Positions 47,760 through 63,029 of a stretch of 64,000 nucleotides of DNA are shown here, piece by piece. Each line of letters opens with the position of its first letter. Positions within the stretch are counted from its first letter, which is position 1. The notes below the pieces were generated by a model. That model searched no databases. It saw only the letters and a list, made by a program, of their open reading frames with translations, and had not been told where the DNA came from. The DNA lies in assembly GCA_003439945.1 (NCBI GenBank), contig QVRM01000301.1:111001-175000 (forward strand), written 5' to 3'. The DNA is from Dermanyssus gallinae (lineage: Eukaryota; Arthropoda; Arachnida; Mesostigmata; Dermanyssidae). A program made the translations under genes and the position numbers.

Positions 47760-49050
47760 GTAAATATATGTCTCGGTAAGGGCTGTCGACGTTCGTCAAT
47801 GAGCTCATCCTTGTACTTCGCCGGCACAGCCATCAATACCAGCTTTTCATTTCAGCATATTGGCTATATTCCTAAAGACCAATTTCGCCTTCACGTCTAA
47901 GAAAAAATTCTCACTTTAGTTTAGTGTTATAGGTAATGTGTCCTGTAACTGTCAAGGGTTGACAATTCCCAAACGCAGGACAATCGCTGCAAAAATGACA
48001 TTTAACTGCAACTGTATTGCGTAAGTTACTTTGGTTTGAGATTTAAAATATTACTATGCATTCAATTTAGAACAGAAGCACATGTATTTACCACGGCGAC
48101 CAGACGGAGAGCACTACCCGCAAACTGAAAACAGGCGGTGAAGGGGAGAAGCGGCAGAAACTGTGGAGCAGCGACCCGACTGCTGTTAAGAAATACAGAG
48201 AGATAAAAGCGATGTAGGCATGTCAGGTCAAATGGGACTCTATTCCTTTTGAAGCACCGGGGCAAACGCTTCGAACCCTTATCTCTCACTCCTCCAAAAA
48301 AAAAGACATGCGGCCGTGTGGGATGAATTAAACTATAAAAACTAAATCTCACGCGGAATATCACGAGACATGGGTGCCTTTAGAGCTTTCTCTTTTGAAT
48401 TGGAAAAGTTCCGTCGGCGAGTATTGATTGTCAGGAAAGCGCCGACGAGACACCCACCGAAGATGTTAAGTACAGGAAGAGGTGAGAGCCACAGCAATTG
48501 CAAAACTCAAGGCAGAAGGGACTAACGAGGAAGCCAGAATGGGTGTAAATATCCAAGACCCCTCAGAGGAATCGTTATTAATTTCATAGACTGCATGTGC
48601 AGCAAGACTTCTGGATGGAAGCTAGGCAGAGATCTGGGCCATTAGAGAGTAAAGCGTTAGCGCGTAGAGTGGGTTTAATGAGTATGTCTCTCACCGGGGT
48701 AACATCCATCTGCTGGAGCCGAGCATTGCTTGAGATGAAAAGTGGGACCTTTTTCATTCGCTGCTTCTAGTAAAAGTACGTGACAACATCTAATCCTCCT
48801 GCGTTAAAAAACTTAAAACAGATGCGAGTTTATGCTGAAATGGGTTCATCCACATTTTAGAAGTCTCTCGGTAATGATGTACGGGGTTCGCCAATTGCAA
48901 CGTACGTTTATAATTATGTAAATTTTTCTTTTATAAAAATAACAGTTATAACGACGATACCCGTTTCTCAATTATTTCAAAGCTGATTATTTACTATCTT
49001 ACCTATTTATCCTTATTTTCCACTTATTTAAATTCTGACTTAGATTTACC
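47760..49050. other. No recognisable gene
   Basis: AT-moderate sequence with no repeat or domain. An A run at about 48296-48305 is the only low-complexity patch. Confidence 0.5.
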
Positions 49051-49056
49051 GATCCA

Positions 49057-49115
49057 GAAGAGATAGCTCAGTGGGGTTCAATAGGCACATGCTTTGTTAG
49101 GATTGAACGCGTCGC
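49057..49115 (+). repeat. tRNA-like element (A box and B-like box)
   Basis: GATAGCTCAGTGG (from 49062) is a near-consensus tRNA D-arm/A box. TTAGGATTGAACGC (49097-49110) is a weak B box about 30 bp on. The spacing is short for an intact tRNA, so it is probably a decayed tRNA gene or SINE head. Confidence 0.4.
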
Positions 49116-49337
49116 TAACTACAACAAAGGGCCTTTGTATGCACCAAGAGCAAATCTTTTAAAGACTATTAAGTCGCTACCGGTAAGCGGCTAACGTTGC
49201 AATCGTGGAATTCACAAGCCCACTAAACACGGGTGTCTTCCAACATAATTAAACATTTCGGGCATCAGCCAAGATTTAACGTCCACGGGATTGCCTTTTG
49301 CATTGCTTCATAGACGGGCCCCCCATAAATACAAATG

Positions 49338-49430
49338 TGCAACGGTGGGGCTCGAACCCGCGCACCTATGTGACTCCTTCGGTCGCGAGGTGCAGGCGAA
49401 TGCACTATACCACCAGGCTTGACGATGTCT
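49338..49430 (-). repeat. tRNA-derived element with strong A and B boxes
   Basis: On the minus strand TGGTGGTATAGTGCATTCG (49416-49398) is followed by GCGGGTTCGAGCCCCACC (B box at about 49358-49348), as in the D and T arms of a tRNA. The acceptor stem does not pair well by eye and the middle is longer than usual. A SINE head or tRNA pseudogene is more likely than a working tRNA. A covariance-model scan would decide. Confidence 0.55.
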
Positions 49431-49519
49431 TTAACATGCACGCCCAAACAGTGACAAGCGTAGAACACACAAAAAGGTTTTCAAAGAAAGTTTTTTTTTA
49501 ATTATTGACTATTCTTTAC

Positions 49520-49795
49520 ACCCTACGGGCTTGGAATCGCTATGAGGCATATCTTCAATGCACCGAAGGTCGAAACTATTCAGCTATACTTTCCCATATA
49601 TCCCGAGAGATAGGAGTTTCCCCACCAGTCTTTGTGGCAGCATGGCCGCTGGCTGGTTTCGTTTGTAATATATATTGAGCATCGCTCGCTTAAAGAAAAT
49701 TTAATCAAGGATCGAGATCGAACTTCCGACACTCCGGTAGATGACAACAGTAACCAGCACACTAGCTCTCTACATCATTCTGCCGACACACCATT
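49520..49795 (-). repeat. SINE candidate: tRNA-like head and shared tail
   Basis: On the minus strand a head with GAGAGCTAGTGTGCTGG (49769-49753) and the B-box-like GTTCGATCTCGATCC (49723-49709) is followed by about 150 bp of body. The tail block at 49562-49527 recurs at 6902-6945. A head with pol III boxes plus a tail found at a second locus fits a SINE of about 270 bp. Confidence 0.5.
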
Positions 49796-49799
49796 TAGG

Positions 49800-52700
49800 T
49801 AAATCCTACCGTTCTTACAGCTTTCTTTTCTGACAACCATGTGTTCGCTTACTAGCCGCGGGAAGAGAAGTTAAATCATGTCAGATCCTGTCTGTGCTCT
49901 AGTGAACGCCGGGCGAAGCACAATTGTGTGCTCAAAAACATCAAATTCCATGGTGTCACATGAGTAAAGTATCAATTTCTGTATTTTTTTTAATAAGCGT
50001 GCAGGTTTAAGACTGGCCATTTGCGGTTAGCACTTACGTCCAGCAGTGCAAGACCGGGCAGCCGATTTACAGGTCTGCTACTTCTCTTGTCTCGCCTATC
50101 ACTATTTATCCTTTCAAGGTAAAAAGTCATCTGCCTCGTTGGTGTATCAAGATCAAGTGCCTCGTCATCAGTATACTAATTTTTCCTCCCAATGATACGT
50201 CTAGAGCCCTAGATATCAAGAACTCGGGCTTTCACAAGATTGGGCCCTGGAGTAGCTCTTGCAGGACTTTAGCTTTGACTTTGTCATTGCGGTCTCCTGC
50301 GGTCAGCCGTCTATCGTCCAGATGCGTCCTAGGTGGACAGATATGCTTTTCGCTCTGAGACTACCATGCTGTCCTTTCAGAATGACCAGTACCACGACCG
50401 CTTAGCTACAAAAATCACTACCTTAAGTATGCCGAATCGGCAATTAGGCCATAATCATCTCTAGAGGCCCACATGCCTTACAGAAGAGATTTTTCGGATA
50501 TCGGCCAACTCTGGCTAGCACTAGAATGAATTAGCGCCCACTATGTGAAACTCAAGGAGATAAAAAGTAAGTTGGTAAAAGTGTGATTGTATCAGGGCAG
50601 TGATTCACGAATGTATATATATATATATACATATATAGGTCGAAGGACAGAGAAGTACTGCATCTTTATAGCAAAAATGCAGACAAATATTTTTTTGCAG
50701 TGCTTCCAATGAGCTCCGTTAAGTATGAAGCAGAAGGAAAAATATGTATATATACACTTTATGCCAGAGAAAACGTATAACCAACTAAAACATTTGAACC
50801 GGGTGGATGCTTTATGCTTGTATTCGTTAACTTGTTAATCGAAGGAACATATTATATTAGGGGAATTCAGCTTTCGGTACTGCCATACCTTTTTTCTGAT
50901 ATCGAGTCGCTCGGACTGTTCGCATGATTCAGTCATTTAGCACCAGCCACACAGTAGCCTAATAATGTTCGAGAATGTGCTGCATCCCTTTGGATTTTAG
51001 ATGAGTACAAGCACAAAAACGTTGAGGGCGGGACAATTCGCTTGACGTGTTCGCAGTGCTCACAGGTTCACTGACCTTGCCGCTCTATTGGTAGTTAAAT
51101 TATAAGTTTTCTGGTGCAAATTGTATGGTATGTAGAATATTTTGTTTCACAGATATGACAGGTGACAAGAAAGAGGAGCCGCCAAAAGCCAGGTAGCAGC
51201 ATGACACAACGACCTCCATCTACAGCATCCGTCGGCAGCAATAGTGATGCATCTACATCGCAAAAGAATGGCCCTTCTGCTGAACCCCGGCGGAGTGTGT
51301 TAATTAATATTAAATATCAGCTAATAGCAGAACATCTCCTTCTCGGATGGCTTCATTTAGGTCATTAACTCCCAAAGCAGTATGTGTTATATCCGGTTGG
51401 GAATCAAGCGGATAGGCGAATTGTCGGATAGGTCCATCTAGTAGTTTAGGTATCGAAGGGAAATAAGAGAGTTGCCAGCTGCTTCCTCAGCATTGATAAT
51501 GTGCGCCTACGTAGAACACTAAGATTAACAGTTGTAGCTACGATATGGCAGCTTATTATGTAGATTGTGGAAACAAATTGAATATATTAAAAAAAACCTA
51601 ACTAGCCAACAGTAAGGGGGACTTGCACTAACGTGGTGTCAATCGTAATATAGACACTCAGCATTATTATGTGCATCATCATGTTGACAGTAATATTAGT
51701 ACCATGTATTCTACAAATATACAGCTCTCATAAACACTCCTTTATTTGCAATAACGGTGTTTGGTGTTCTAATGTATTCATATTAGTATTACTATGTCCA
51801 ATATCGTGTAGTGTTTATTTGCTAGGCAGGCTAATCAATACTGTCATATAGTAACGTAAAGTTTTTTCACAAGGAAAAGTATATATAAACATTAGTTTAC
51901 TACTTATGCTCTAATTGCGCATGCCGTTGCAGCCATGAGCCCTTAATTAATGAATTCGTCTCCAAAATAGTAAAAGGTCTGATCGAAAGGCAAGAATTGA
52001 TGCTAGTTTTACTCTTAGTTGTCGGGACAACCAATCGCTGTTGCGAATCAACTAACCTTAAGTTTAATTCCGTACCCGGAATTCCTAATCAAGTAACACT
52101 TCCACCATACGATGCTACTTCAGAAAATAAAGGTATTTTCGTAGAAATACAAGTATTTGGCCTTTGCTTTTCGATAATCTTGGAAAAAATAAAGAATCGC
52201 CATAATTTCGTGATGTGCTGATGTATATGTGTTGCATAGGCACACCACAAACGGCTTGAAACCGCATAAACACTTGCGTTCACCTTCTTCAAACAGACAA
52301 AGAGCATCATTTTATAAAAACAATGCGATAAAAATATCTCGATGCAAGGGATGGACCCTAAGAAAACGGTTAGCAGTAAAAAACATACCGGTAACAACTT
52401 AACAATTATTGTTTATAGCGGTTTTATCCATGTAATCTTAGCTGTGAATGCAATTAGTGGCAACTAACAGGTCATGTTGATACGAAGCGTGCATCTTTAG
52501 CGTAAGCTCTATAACAACATGTCGTCAGTATTCTGAGAACCGGCTTTCGTCGTACGTTGAGAGTCTGCCTCAAAAAGCACCCGGCTTTTCTAAGGTGACG
52601 ATATTCGGGCAATCAGATTTTTTTCTAGTGGGTCTGCGGTGAAGGGCCTATAAGTACTTGCACGCAAGGACGCTAACTGTATATTTGAGGCTTGTGCATT

Positions 52701-52860
52701 TGTTTATTTTGGCTCGTTCGGCCTGCATTGCTGCAAGGGCAAGCCGACAAGCTCCAGGAGCAAAGATTGAGGGCCATAGATAGTCAGTCATCTCATCCCA
52801 TTCCAGACTAGTATCTATAGCTTTTCAAAAGGTACCACCAGCGTCACTCCGTCGGGTATT
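49800..52860. other. No recognisable gene
   Basis: Mixed, mostly AT-rich sequence with one short TA tract (50613-50637). Small frames at 51162-51368, 51669-51851 and 51997-52221 have no domain; the second is hydrophobic. Confidence 0.45.
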
Positions 52861-52864
52861 GGCC

Positions 52865-53340
52865 GTACACTTTTTTTTGCGAGGATTAACTGGAAAATAC
52901 AAAACGCACACACGGTCACCACTTCAGGATTGTCCTCAACTGCAAGTGTGATCTGGTAGTGTGGGGCTCCAACCCACTAAAAACCAGTCATGTCCTCCTC
53001 CTCCCCCCCCCCCCCCTAGCAGAAGTGCTGTTAGCATTACTACAAACTACTGAGGGGGGGGAGTGTAATAACCCCATTTACTGGTCGCGCCGGCCCCCCG
53101 TAGCCCGAGAGGACGTCGACATGTACATGCGGTTAACCCGCTCTTTCTCGGTTAAAACACGCCTGTTGACGGACTCGATTATGCACCAATCAGCAAGTGA
53201 AGTTGGCATCCTTGTGACCAGAGTAGGAAGACCAGGTGAGGTCGACGAAGTGCAGCCGCGTAGGTTCTGCAAAAGTCGGCGCTGGGCCTCCCAGGCGGGG
53301 GTTGACCGTATGCTTGTACTAGAGGTGGATGTCATAGTAC
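52865..53340 (-). pseudogene. R1-like LINE 3' end, second copy
   Basis: The minus strand at 53000-52865 reproduces the 3' UTR of the element at 18091-18265: CATGACTGGTTTTTAGTGGG, GGCTCCA-complement blocks, and TATTTTCCAGTTAATCCTCG with an A run. Upstream, 53335-53078 is an open frame (WEAQRRLLQN) that could be its ORF end, though I cannot align it with confidence. C and G runs at 53005-53018 and 53053-53061 break frames. Confidence 0.65.
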
Positions 53341-53499
53341 AAAGGACATTTCAGCTTACCAGAGTCTCGCCGCGTATACGATGGTAATTGCCGCGTATCG
53401 AGGTCGGCTTTCCCATTTACCCGGTGCTTTGGTAATACAACAGTCTACGACAGCCCGCAACACCTGCCTGAGCCCCAGAGTTGTGCGTGCACGCTTCAA

Positions 53500-53765
53500 A
53501 TACCGACACTACAGCCTGACGCTCACCCGCGTGGAATTGTCATCGGGGAACATACCGAAGTTGACGACCGGTAGGGCATGTAGCCATGCTCTCGCCCTTG
53601 GTCTGGAGACCGCCCATGCCGCCTCGACTGAAGTGGGACACGCGGTGCTTGTAGCTGCAAGAAACATCGCGAAGCTCTCCGGTCGCGTCGGTTACGCTAA
53701 TGCCGTGTTCGGTGAAATGGGCCCAGGCACCCTTATCCAAGAGATGGCAAGCTATCTGTATTTGC
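53500..53765 (-). pseudogene. RLE-type LINE fragment (f)
   Basis: The minus strand encodes PESFAMFLAATSTACPTSVE and then RAWLHALPVVNFGMFPDDNS with TRVSVRL. This matches AGAWLHALPCPRIGILLDDE plus TTRIRSGLRL in fragment (b), just before the CCHC knuckle. A stop follows at the expected RL(G) position. The piece is short and decayed. Confidence 0.62.
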
Positions 53766-53908
53766 TACATCTGCTATGTATAACAAGCTACGTCCTCGGT
53801 GGCTAATGCCGGCCTTCGGGAAGGTTGTTGCGTCGGGTAATTCCTGCATGTCCACAAACACCGGTAAAGATATCCGGATGATCCAATTACGTCTTGTGCT
53901 TACTGCTG

Positions 53909-53964
53909 AAACTAAGCTTTCATAATGGATTGGAGTGTTCCAATCCATTATAAAAGCTTAGTTT
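53909..53964. repeat. Near-perfect 26-bp inverted repeat (4-bp loop)
   Basis: AAACTAAGCTTTCATAATGG plus ATTGGA (53909-53934), loop GTGT, then its reverse complement (53939-53964) with one mismatch. Flanks show weaker further pairing, as in a decaying fold-back element. Confidence 0.85.
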
Positions 53965-54261
53965 GACCAGCACCATAAGCGTTGAGATTCGTGCAGCGAG
54001 AAAGCGAGAAAGGCTCGGGAGACGTGTATGGTGTTCTCCACTTTCCTTCTCTCGCGCATTCTCTCTCCAAGAAGTCTTAGCAGCTGGTGTACAAGCAGAG
54101 CAAGAGGATGCGATGGGTCGCGCTATATTGTTATTTAGCAAATTAATATATAAGATGGGCCAAATGACAGGATACACTAAAGACACTGTGGGTTCTTTTT
54201 ATTATTGAATTCCATGGTTACAGGGAAATGAAAGTAACTAACTACACCAGGGCCTGTGAGG

Positions 54262-54850
54262 AGTGCTACCAGTCGAGCTTATCCTCGAGGCAGCCCCTCA
54301 TTGTGCCCATAATTGCTACCCACTGACACTGTGGGTGTAATTGAAGCCCTTATTCGAACATAATTACCAGTAATCGAGGCTTGAATACATTTCGCCCATG
54401 GCTTTCGCCAGGGGTCACGCGTGTCTAGGGCGGGCTGCACCCGTAACGACCATTGAAGACGCTAAACAGTCGGTTATGGTTGCCAGCAATTGGCCTCGCT
54501 CTAAGGGAGTCAGGGTCACGTCATCAGATATCTCTCTTTGGGAGGCTCTACTAAACCGGGAGGCTCCAGAAGCACAAGTTGCCCGCCGACCGTAGTCTTC
54601 TGCTATTCTCTCTCTTAATCAAGGCTGAACGGTCCATGGTGACCTTGGGAGTCGACCTCATCACAGCATCTGGACCGTTGAGCTCTGCTCCCAACCTTAA
54701 TCCGAGCAATATTTGTGTAGACTCGTCGTTCAGAAAAGTACCTAGATAAAGGTTCGGGAGAGCGTGCGGCCATGTAGATGCACCCGGCGAGGAAACTGCT
54801 AACCTCGTTTTAACAGCGGTCTAAGTTGTTCGGCCCCATAGGCCGCTCTA
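54262..54850 (-). pseudogene. RLE-type LINE fragment (g)
   Basis: The minus strand from 54840 encodes KTRLAVSSPGASTWPHALPN, LYLGTFLNDESTQILLGLRL and GAEL. This is the segment before the CCHC knuckle and matches AGAWLHALP...LLDDETTRIRSGLRLG in fragment (b). At 54320-54265 the strand repeats the last about 55 bp of fragment (c), ending CTCGACTGGTAGC. The part between is rearranged, and I cannot find the knuckle or endonuclease motif. Confidence 0.68.
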
Positions 54851-54854
54851 TCAA

Positions 54855-55350
54855 ACGTCGTTTGCTAGTTCTCACCAGGCATCCTAAAAAAAGGTATTTT
54901 AAGAAAAGGGAAAGTCCCGTACAATGCAATGGCGTCACCCGGAGTCGGCTTCAACGTAGACCGAAAATTCGCGACCGCCCGGTGGTCAGAATAGACTCGT
55001 CGCCACCTCTGGGTACCGGTAAGGAGGGTTAAACTAGGGGATCGTCTTGCACATGCAGGTTAAGTGTAGATTCTATCGCAAACCGAGGTTCAAATAAAAA
55101 AATTTCAAGCAAGCCGATAATACTGAGCGGTTGATTCCCCTAAACAGGAAGTTCAGCCCCCGGTGAGCAACCAACTGGGAGAAACGAATAAAACCAACCT
55201 CGAGCTTTCTCTCCCTCATTCGATAGTCGAACCATATATATATATATATATATATATATCTATATATAGGGTCGATGCAAACGATCTTGCTGTGTCTGCC
55301 TAAAGCAAAGGAAAAAAAGAAAAAAAGTGTTCTTTTGCAAGGACATACGG
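54855..55350. other. No recognisable gene; (TA)n at 55233-55268
   Basis: A short TA/TATC tract. Nothing else is recognised. Confidence 0.5.
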
Positions 55351-55352
55351 GT

Positions 55353-55480
55353 TTATTTATTCATCAAATAATCTCCACCTGTTTTGTTGACACCTTGCCA
55401 ATGATTAACCAGCTTTTCGATCCATCTTTCGTAAAAGTTACGTTCCCTTGAAGCAAAGAAGCATTGTAGCTCATTTTAAA
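55353..55480 (-). pseudogene. Mariner-like transposase, C-terminal scrap
   Basis: The minus strand encodes LQCFFASRERNFYERWIEKL followed by VNHWQGVNKTGGDYLMNK and a stop. The pattern FFAS...FY..(W/G)I..L...W..V....G.Y is the usual C-terminus of mariner transposases of a subfamily different from the two copies at 14.6 and 25.1 kb. No catalytic region or terminal repeat was found beside it. Confidence 0.5.
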
Positions 55481-55484
55481 CGTC

Positions 55485-56170
55485 CTTGTTTTAAAAAGTC
55501 CGTTTGTTGATTGAGTCATCCCCGTAGGTGATGGAGACTGTTTCGACAAGCTACTGCAGCCTTGGAATCTTTTCGGAACTCGCACAGCAAAACATTTCGA
55601 ATTTGCACTTTTACGCTCACGATTTCTCAGAAAGCAACTAAGCTTTTGGTGCCAAAGCGGAACTTAGCAGCCGATGCAGTCTTAACCACTCTATCATTAA
55701 CGCATCACACTTTCCTAAGCTGATGTTGCCGAAACAAGTGGAACCAAGACAGCAAGTAACCTTTGCATCAACCTATTACATATGCATGTCTAGTATGCAT
55801 TTATTTAGAATCGTACGTTAAGACCGCCTGAATACCGCCCTTTGTGACAATACTCTTCTACCCTTGGCAGATTAGCACCAGCACGTAAACTAGAGCGTAA
55901 GTTTTGAAACATCATTCTAACCCAGATTGGTCTAGCCGCGATCTACTAAGGGGTCCTACAAGACACTCTGCCTATTTTGATGTAGTGTATACTACGGATC
56001 GACGCCTATTCTCTCAACAAAAATAAGTTATTAATCGGCACGTGGAGATGTGATTTAAATGGTGCGAAAAAATGCGATACACAGAGTGAAAGCAAAGTTT
56101 GTCGGTTTGGCGGCATCGACGGCAGCAGTTGTTGAAGTTTGACGTGGCCGTTTGCGTGGATCATTTGCGC
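55485..56170. other. 3' flank of the EF-hand gene
   Basis: Downstream (minus strand) of the EF-hand gene's stop. I find no clear AATAAA within 200 bp after the stop. No other gene. Confidence 0.4.
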
Positions 56171-56172
56171 GG

Positions 56173-60565
<4,393 letters not shown>

Positions 60566-60569
60566 GGTC

Positions 60570-61735
60570 CCTTATTTATAATATAAAGACCAAGTTTTTC
60601 ATGCCCAATATACTAAAATTAAGACAATATATATATAGGCCATCGAATATCGCAAGCAGATTTGTTTTAGTTAACATTGCTTGCATTTTAAATAGTCTAT
60701 TCTGGATCAGCGTGTTTAAAACTGTTTTTTTTTTCTCGTAAATAAGAATCCATGATACTTTTAATCTACCATGTTTATATCCGTAGAACCTTTTCAACAG
60801 TTTGTCAGAAGGAAGAGCCTATAAAAAGCCGTAAAGATCTCCTTGAGAAAGTGCGCCTTATGTATATCCGTATTTGGAGTTCCCAGTTAGCATGGTTAGC
60901 GATTCGTTTCTCTCGCGTGTTTTGCAACCTGAACTTGTGACAGTTTATTTTCGACCGCCTTTGTTTATCACGTGCAGAATAGTCTTAGAAGTAGATCTAG
61001 ATTCTTGGGTAAGTTTATCATGTAGGTAGATCCATGCAAAATGCATTGGTCTGATCGCTGTAGTAAACAATTCAGTTGTGTATCAAGTTGAAAACTTAAT
61101 TTTCAATGGCACAGAATTTGCTTCACTTCTTGTGTTTATTTATGTGAATATTTCAATATTCGCGTTACTTCTCTACACTGGCACAGACTACAATTATCTA
61201 GCTCACTGTTTGAAACCTGAAAGATATTTTTATTATTATAAAAATGCTTGGCAAGTGTGTCTGGTCTTAACACAAACTGTGTGAAGTGTAAACTTTGCAA
61301 CGCGATTTTTACGCTATATAAACGATCGGAACGACTGACGGCTGCCACCGGATACAACCCAGCTAAGAGCGGTTTCCTTTGATAGCGGTCACCTTCAAAA
61401 CTCCCGGGGGTCAAATGTGTGGTCTCATGCCGCAGTACTGAGTAAAATGGGAGCTGCGTGTGTGGTTAACGGGATGCGAGCGACTACTGAGTAGGGTGCC
61501 CTAAAAGCAGCACTGCTTTGTACCCATGGAGCACCTTACTTGAGCCACACCTAATTGAGAGACCACTAGTCGACAGACGAAGTTCGTTCTTTTAAAAACT
61601 GCAACCTACTCGGCAAAATGGTATGGGAGCATCTAAAAAATCTTCGAACGGAGTGAAGGAGACAACCGGCCACTCGGATGCTAGCAGTCGTGAATTCAAC
61701 CTCGGCACGACGCATATTTTTCAAAGCCAGCTTTT
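60570..61735. other. Upstream of the EF-hand gene; no promoter motif identified
   Basis: AT-rich. TTATTTATAATATAAAG lies just upstream of the proposed ATG at 60565, but I cannot name a core promoter. The small frames have no domain. Confidence 0.35.
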
Positions 61736-61740
61736 TCTAG

Positions 61741-61868
61741 GATTTGTAGATATGAGATATCATCCATACGACGACGCGTCATGGAAAGAATATTCTTCCA
61801 AAGTTTGTAACGACAAAACAAACACTAAACCGTATGTTCCCATGGATAGTAACCCGCCAACTCCATGA
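61741..61868 (+). CDS. Possible terminal exon of an unknown gene
   Basis: A good acceptor, CAGCTTTTTCTAG (ending 61740), precedes an open stretch encoding FVDMRYHPYDDASWKEYSSK and ending SNPPTP at a TGA (61866-61868). AATAAA follows at 61902-61907. Acceptor, composition and poly(A) signal together look like a last exon. The same frame is open upstream to 61623. No family is recognised and no upstream exon was found. Confidence 0.28.
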
Positions 61869-62336
61869 AAACATGATATTAACAGACTAAACATTTTCTT
61901 GAATAAAACGTATTAATAATATGAGTGAATGCTATAAATTGAAATAAAATAAATAAATAAATAGACAGCAAAAAAATGCGCGTTTATAATTGGGCGTTCG
62001 TACGCTAAAACTAGGTTTATTTCTGTAAAGGCGCATACACTGACCTCGTCTGCATGGTTCGCCTGACACAGCTTGTTTCTTATCTAGGGTTATAACTTAG
62101 TTGTACTGCATATTTAGTAAAATCATGAATGAGCTTTCAGGGTTTTTAAAAATTGAAAATGCTAGATCTGATACAGCCAATGCCCATAAAACTTTGTCGC
62201 GCTTCTTCAATTTATTGGTGGTAGGCTCTACTTCAAGCGGCCTGGTATATCTTAAAACATGGCCGCACTTATGCCACTTCTACCAACAAACCGTCACTTA
62301 TTGTCTATGTTCGTGCACCTTCACCTTCATTAGCAG

Positions 62337-62510
62337 AATTTTACGTCGTTTGATAAAATCCATGATAACTGCTACATATTTTACGGGCAACCTTCACGCT
62401 ACCCACCTAGGTTCCCTACTGATTTTACTAAAGATGTCGTATTTAAGCATTTCTTTAAAGACAGCACAGCACGTTCAGTTTCAACGTTTTTTGCGCGAAG
62501 ATCATTCTGA
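62337..62510 (+). CDS. Possible terminal exon of an unknown gene
   Basis: The pyrimidine-rich acceptor CACCTTCATTAGCAG (ending 62336) opens a frame of 57 codons plus TGA: NFTSFDKIHDNCYIFYGQPS, then RYPPRFPTDFTKDVVFKHFF. The peptide is balanced and not low-complexity, unlike most spurious frames here. A longer overlapping frame (62101-62532) competes. No family is recognised and no poly(A) signal was seen close by. Confidence 0.22.
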   Translation, partial: NFTSFDKIHDNCYIFYGQPSRYPPRFPTDFTKDVVFKHFFKDSTARSVSTFFARRSF

Positions 62511-62594
62511 GGAACGACTACACTGTTACTGAAAAAAATTTTGTTAATGGAGCGAATTATTAGTTATTCAGTGTATGCTGCACGTGCTTAAGTG

Positions 62595-62596
<2 letters not shown>

Positions 62597-62634
<38 letters not shown>
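62597..62634. repeat. (TA)n microsatellite
   Basis: About 19 TA units. Confidence 0.93.
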
Positions 62635-62638
<4 letters not shown>

Positions 62639-62877
62639 CTTCATAATCATTTATCATCTCACAATGATGTTCTGTTGGGGCGGATTCTTGATTGTTTGTT
62701 GACTATTATTTACTATGGGACCATTGTTTACACCACCTTACGGGTTAAACATACTTTACAAGCTGTTGCGAGATTTTTTTGGGATGTGCAGTAGTGGCAA
62801 CCGTAACCCCGTTGAGGAGATTTAAAAAAAGATTGGCCGCGTCGTTGCGATTACTCTAAAAGGTGTAGCAGCTCTTC

Positions 62878-63010
62878 TAACCGTCGACTTGAACTGAAGA
62901 CTGGATACCGCTGCCTCTTCCGCGACAATTGGCGTTAGCCAAGCTCTTAAAAATATAGATTCTAGACATTTACTACTGCGCCACCGCCAACTCCAATGGC
63001 GGTGGACCTC
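62878..63010 (-). repeat. tRNA-like / SINE candidate
   Basis: On the minus strand GGTGGCGCAGTAGTAAATG (62986-62968) resembles an A box, and CAGTTCAAGTCGACGG (62896-62881) a B box about 75 bp later. The A box lies inside a small GGCGGTGG/CCACCGCC inverted repeat. It may be a SINE head. A further B-box-like GGATTCGAAACG occurs in the plus orientation near 63119. Confidence 0.35.
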
Positions 63011-63029
63011 ACGATAATCCACAGAGGAG

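Noticed and set aside
49338..49430. Functional tRNA gene
   Set aside because: A and B boxes are good but the acceptor and anticodon stems do not pair convincingly by eye. Reported as tRNA-derived instead.
53381..53806. 141-codon plus-strand ORF
   Set aside because: The opposite strand encodes recognisable RLE-LINE sequence (AWLHALP), so this frame is its shadow.
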